Part shown: positions 5,666 through 6,555 of the stretch, piece after piece
How positions within the stretch are numbered: the first letter of the stretch is position 1
Layout of the letters: each line of letters opens with the position of its first letter
Assembly (NCBI GenBank): GCA_946480565.1
Contig: CAMLKR010000133.1
Coordinates: 1-6,555, forward strand
Direction of reading: 5' to 3'
Source: an uncultured Arenimonas sp.
Lineage (GTDB): Bacteria; Pseudomonadota; Gammaproteobacteria; Xanthomonadales; Xanthomonadaceae
DNA length: 6,555 bases
The notes under the pieces: model-generated
Told to the model about the DNA's origin: nothing
The model's input: the letters and a program-made list of their open reading frames with translations, nothing else
The model's database searches: none
Translations under genes and position numbers: made by a program

Positions 5666-6555
5666 CGTCCGCGCTGGAGCGCTGGCTGCTGCGGCGCTGG
5701 TACGGCGGCGTGGCGCCGGGGCCCGGGCTGCGCCTGCTGTCCGTGGCCTATGCCGGCCTGCTGCGCCTCGACCGCGCGCTCTACCGGCGAGGCCTGCGCA
5801 AGGTGCACCGCCTGCGGGTGCCGGTGATCGTGGTCGGCAACCTGGTGGCCGGCGGCACCGGCAAGACGCCGCTGACGATCGCCCTGGCCCGCGCCCTGGC
5901 GGCCGCGGGCTGGAAACCCGGCATCGTCAGCCGCGGCTACGGGCGACGTTCGCTGGATCCGGTGCGGGTGCAGCCGCATCTGCCGGCCGAACTCTGCGGC
6001 GACGAACCTCTGCTGATCGCCCGCCGGACCGGACTGCCGGTATTCGTCGACGCCGACCGCGTGGCCGCCGCGCGCCGGTTGGTCGCCGAGGGCTGCGACC
6101 TGATCATCGCCGACGACGGCCTGCAGCACCGGCGCCTGGGCCGCGACCTCGAGATCGAGGTGCTGGACGGCGAACGACGGCACGGCAACGGCCGACTCAT
6201 GCCGGCCGGCCCGCTGCGCGAGCCGTCCACTCGCCGGGTGGACCTGCGCGTAGTCAACGGCGGCGCGGCGGGCGAGGGCGAATGGCCGATGCAGCTGGTG
6301 CTGGGCGATGCCGAGCCGCTGGAAGGCGGGCCGCCTCGACCGCTGGCGGAGTTCGCGGGCGGCCCGGTGCATGCCGTCGCCGGCATCGGCAACCCGGAGC
6401 GTTTTTTCGCCGCCTTGCGCGCCCGCGGCCTGCAGGTGCAGGCGCATGCATTCGCCGACCACCATGATTTCCTTGCCGAGGACCTGCGCCTGGATCCGCC
6501 GCTGCCGATCCTGATGACCGAGAAGGACGCGGTGAAATGCGCCGAATTCGGCCTG
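5662..6555 (+). CDS. lpxK: LpxK, tetraacyldisaccharide 4'-kinase (3'-truncated)
   Basis: The frame is open from GTG 5662 to the window end: 298 codons, against about 330 for the complete enzyme, so only some 30-40 residues are missing. LpxK uses ATP to phosphorylate the 4' position of the tetraacyldisaccharide 1-phosphate, giving lipid IVA, on the cytoplasmic face of the inner membrane. The membrane-associating N-terminus ([12 protein letters not shown], about 5-16) leads to the P-loop [12 protein letters not shown] (59-70, K68, T69). Next come IVSRGYGR (88-95), [21 protein letters not shown] (113-133), the hallmark [12 protein letters not shown] (151-162), [14 protein letters not shown] (175-188), [11 protein letters not shown] (239-249), DHHDF (266-270) and MTEKDAVKC (285-293). 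All the usual LpxK blocks are present. D99 and H267 may correspond to the catalytic residues described for Aquifex LpxK (D99, H261), but I have not aligned them. It overlaps msbA by 4 nt, matching the msbA-lpxK linkage of E. coli. Confidence 0.95.
   Translation, partial: MTSALERWLLRRWYGGVAPGPGLRLLSVAYAGLLRLDRALYRRGLRKVHRLRVPVIVVGNLVAGGTGKTPLTIALARALAAAGWKPGIVSRGYGRRSLDPVRVQPHLPAELCGDEPLLIARRTGLPVFVDADRVAAARRLVAEGCDLIIADDGLQHRRLGRDLEIEVLDGERRHGNGRLMPAGPLREPSTRRVDLRVVNGGAAGEGEWPMQLVLGDAEPLEGGPPRPLAEFAGGPVHAVAGIGNPERFFAALRARGLQVQAHAFADHHDFLAEDLRLDPPLPILMTEKDAVKCAEFGL

Noticed and set aside
5715..5728. GC-only palindromic run near the lpxK start (GGGCCC/CCCGGG) as a possible hairpin or regulatory site.
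   Set aside because: It encodes ordinary codons of lpxK (APGPG) and such short GC palindromes are expected at this base composition. No loop or U-tract follows.
5218..6465. A 415-codon - strand frame and an overlapping + strand frame at 5589-6467 across lpxK.
   Set aside because: Both lie over the LpxK frame, which carries every family motif and runs open to the window end. Their translations show Arg/Ala/Pro-rich composition without domains.
1..6555. Search for tRNA, rRNA, CRISPR repeats, insertion-sequence ends, integration sites and intrinsic terminators.
   Set aside because: None seen. There is no intergenic DNA longer than 3 nt, no regularly spaced repeat, no transposase motif and no hairpin followed by a T-run.

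Overview
This is a gene-dense, GC-rich stretch of about 70% G+C by eye, with G or C at most third codon positions. Six genes all read on the + strand: lolD (3' part only), comEC, an exbB-type gene, an exbD-type gene, msbA and lpxK (5' part only). There is no intergenic space to speak of. Successive stop and start codons are 1 nt apart, 3 nt apart, or overlap by 4 nt at three junctions. No stretch of 300 bases lacks a gene, and I see no RNA gene, mobile element, CRISPR array or terminator.

The protein sequences and gene order point to a gammaproteobacterium. The lolD-comEC-exbB-exbD-msbA-lpxK order recalls Xanthomonadaceae/Lysobacteraceae (Xanthomonas, Lysobacter and Luteimonas types), and pseudomonads have a partly similar comEC-exbB-exbD-lpxK cluster. 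The family placement is an inference from gene order, GC content and remembered homologues, not from a database search.

Region by region: positions 1-476 hold the end of LolD, the ATPase of the LolCDE lipoprotein-release transporter. Positions 478-2841 encode full-length ComEC/Rec2, the inner-membrane DNA uptake channel with a C-terminal metallo-beta-lactamase-like domain. Positions 2845-3495 and 3492-3914 encode an ExbB/TolQ-type and an ExbD/TolR-type protein, a proton-driven inner-membrane motor pair. Positions 3911-5665 encode MsbA, the lipid A/LPS core flippase. Positions 5662 to the window end encode LpxK, the lipid A 4'-kinase.

The common theme is inner-membrane machinery serving outer-membrane construction. 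LolD feeds lipoproteins outward, LpxK completes a late step of lipid A synthesis, and MsbA flips the finished molecule. ComEC is linked to msbA-lpxK in many gammaproteobacteria (E. coli ycaI-msbA-lpxK) although its known role is DNA uptake. The ExbB/ExbD pair lies between them with no tonB or receptor gene in view, so its client is unknown. All five starts visible in the window are non-ATG (four GTG, one TTG) and each is tied to the upstream stop, which suggests a polycistronic, translationally coupled unit.

I see no evidence of an undescribed system here. The points most worth checking are the orphan ExbBD pair, residue changes at usually conserved positions in ComEC, ExbB and ExbD, the duplicated start-site element before exbB and exbD, and a weak candidate internal promoter before exbB.
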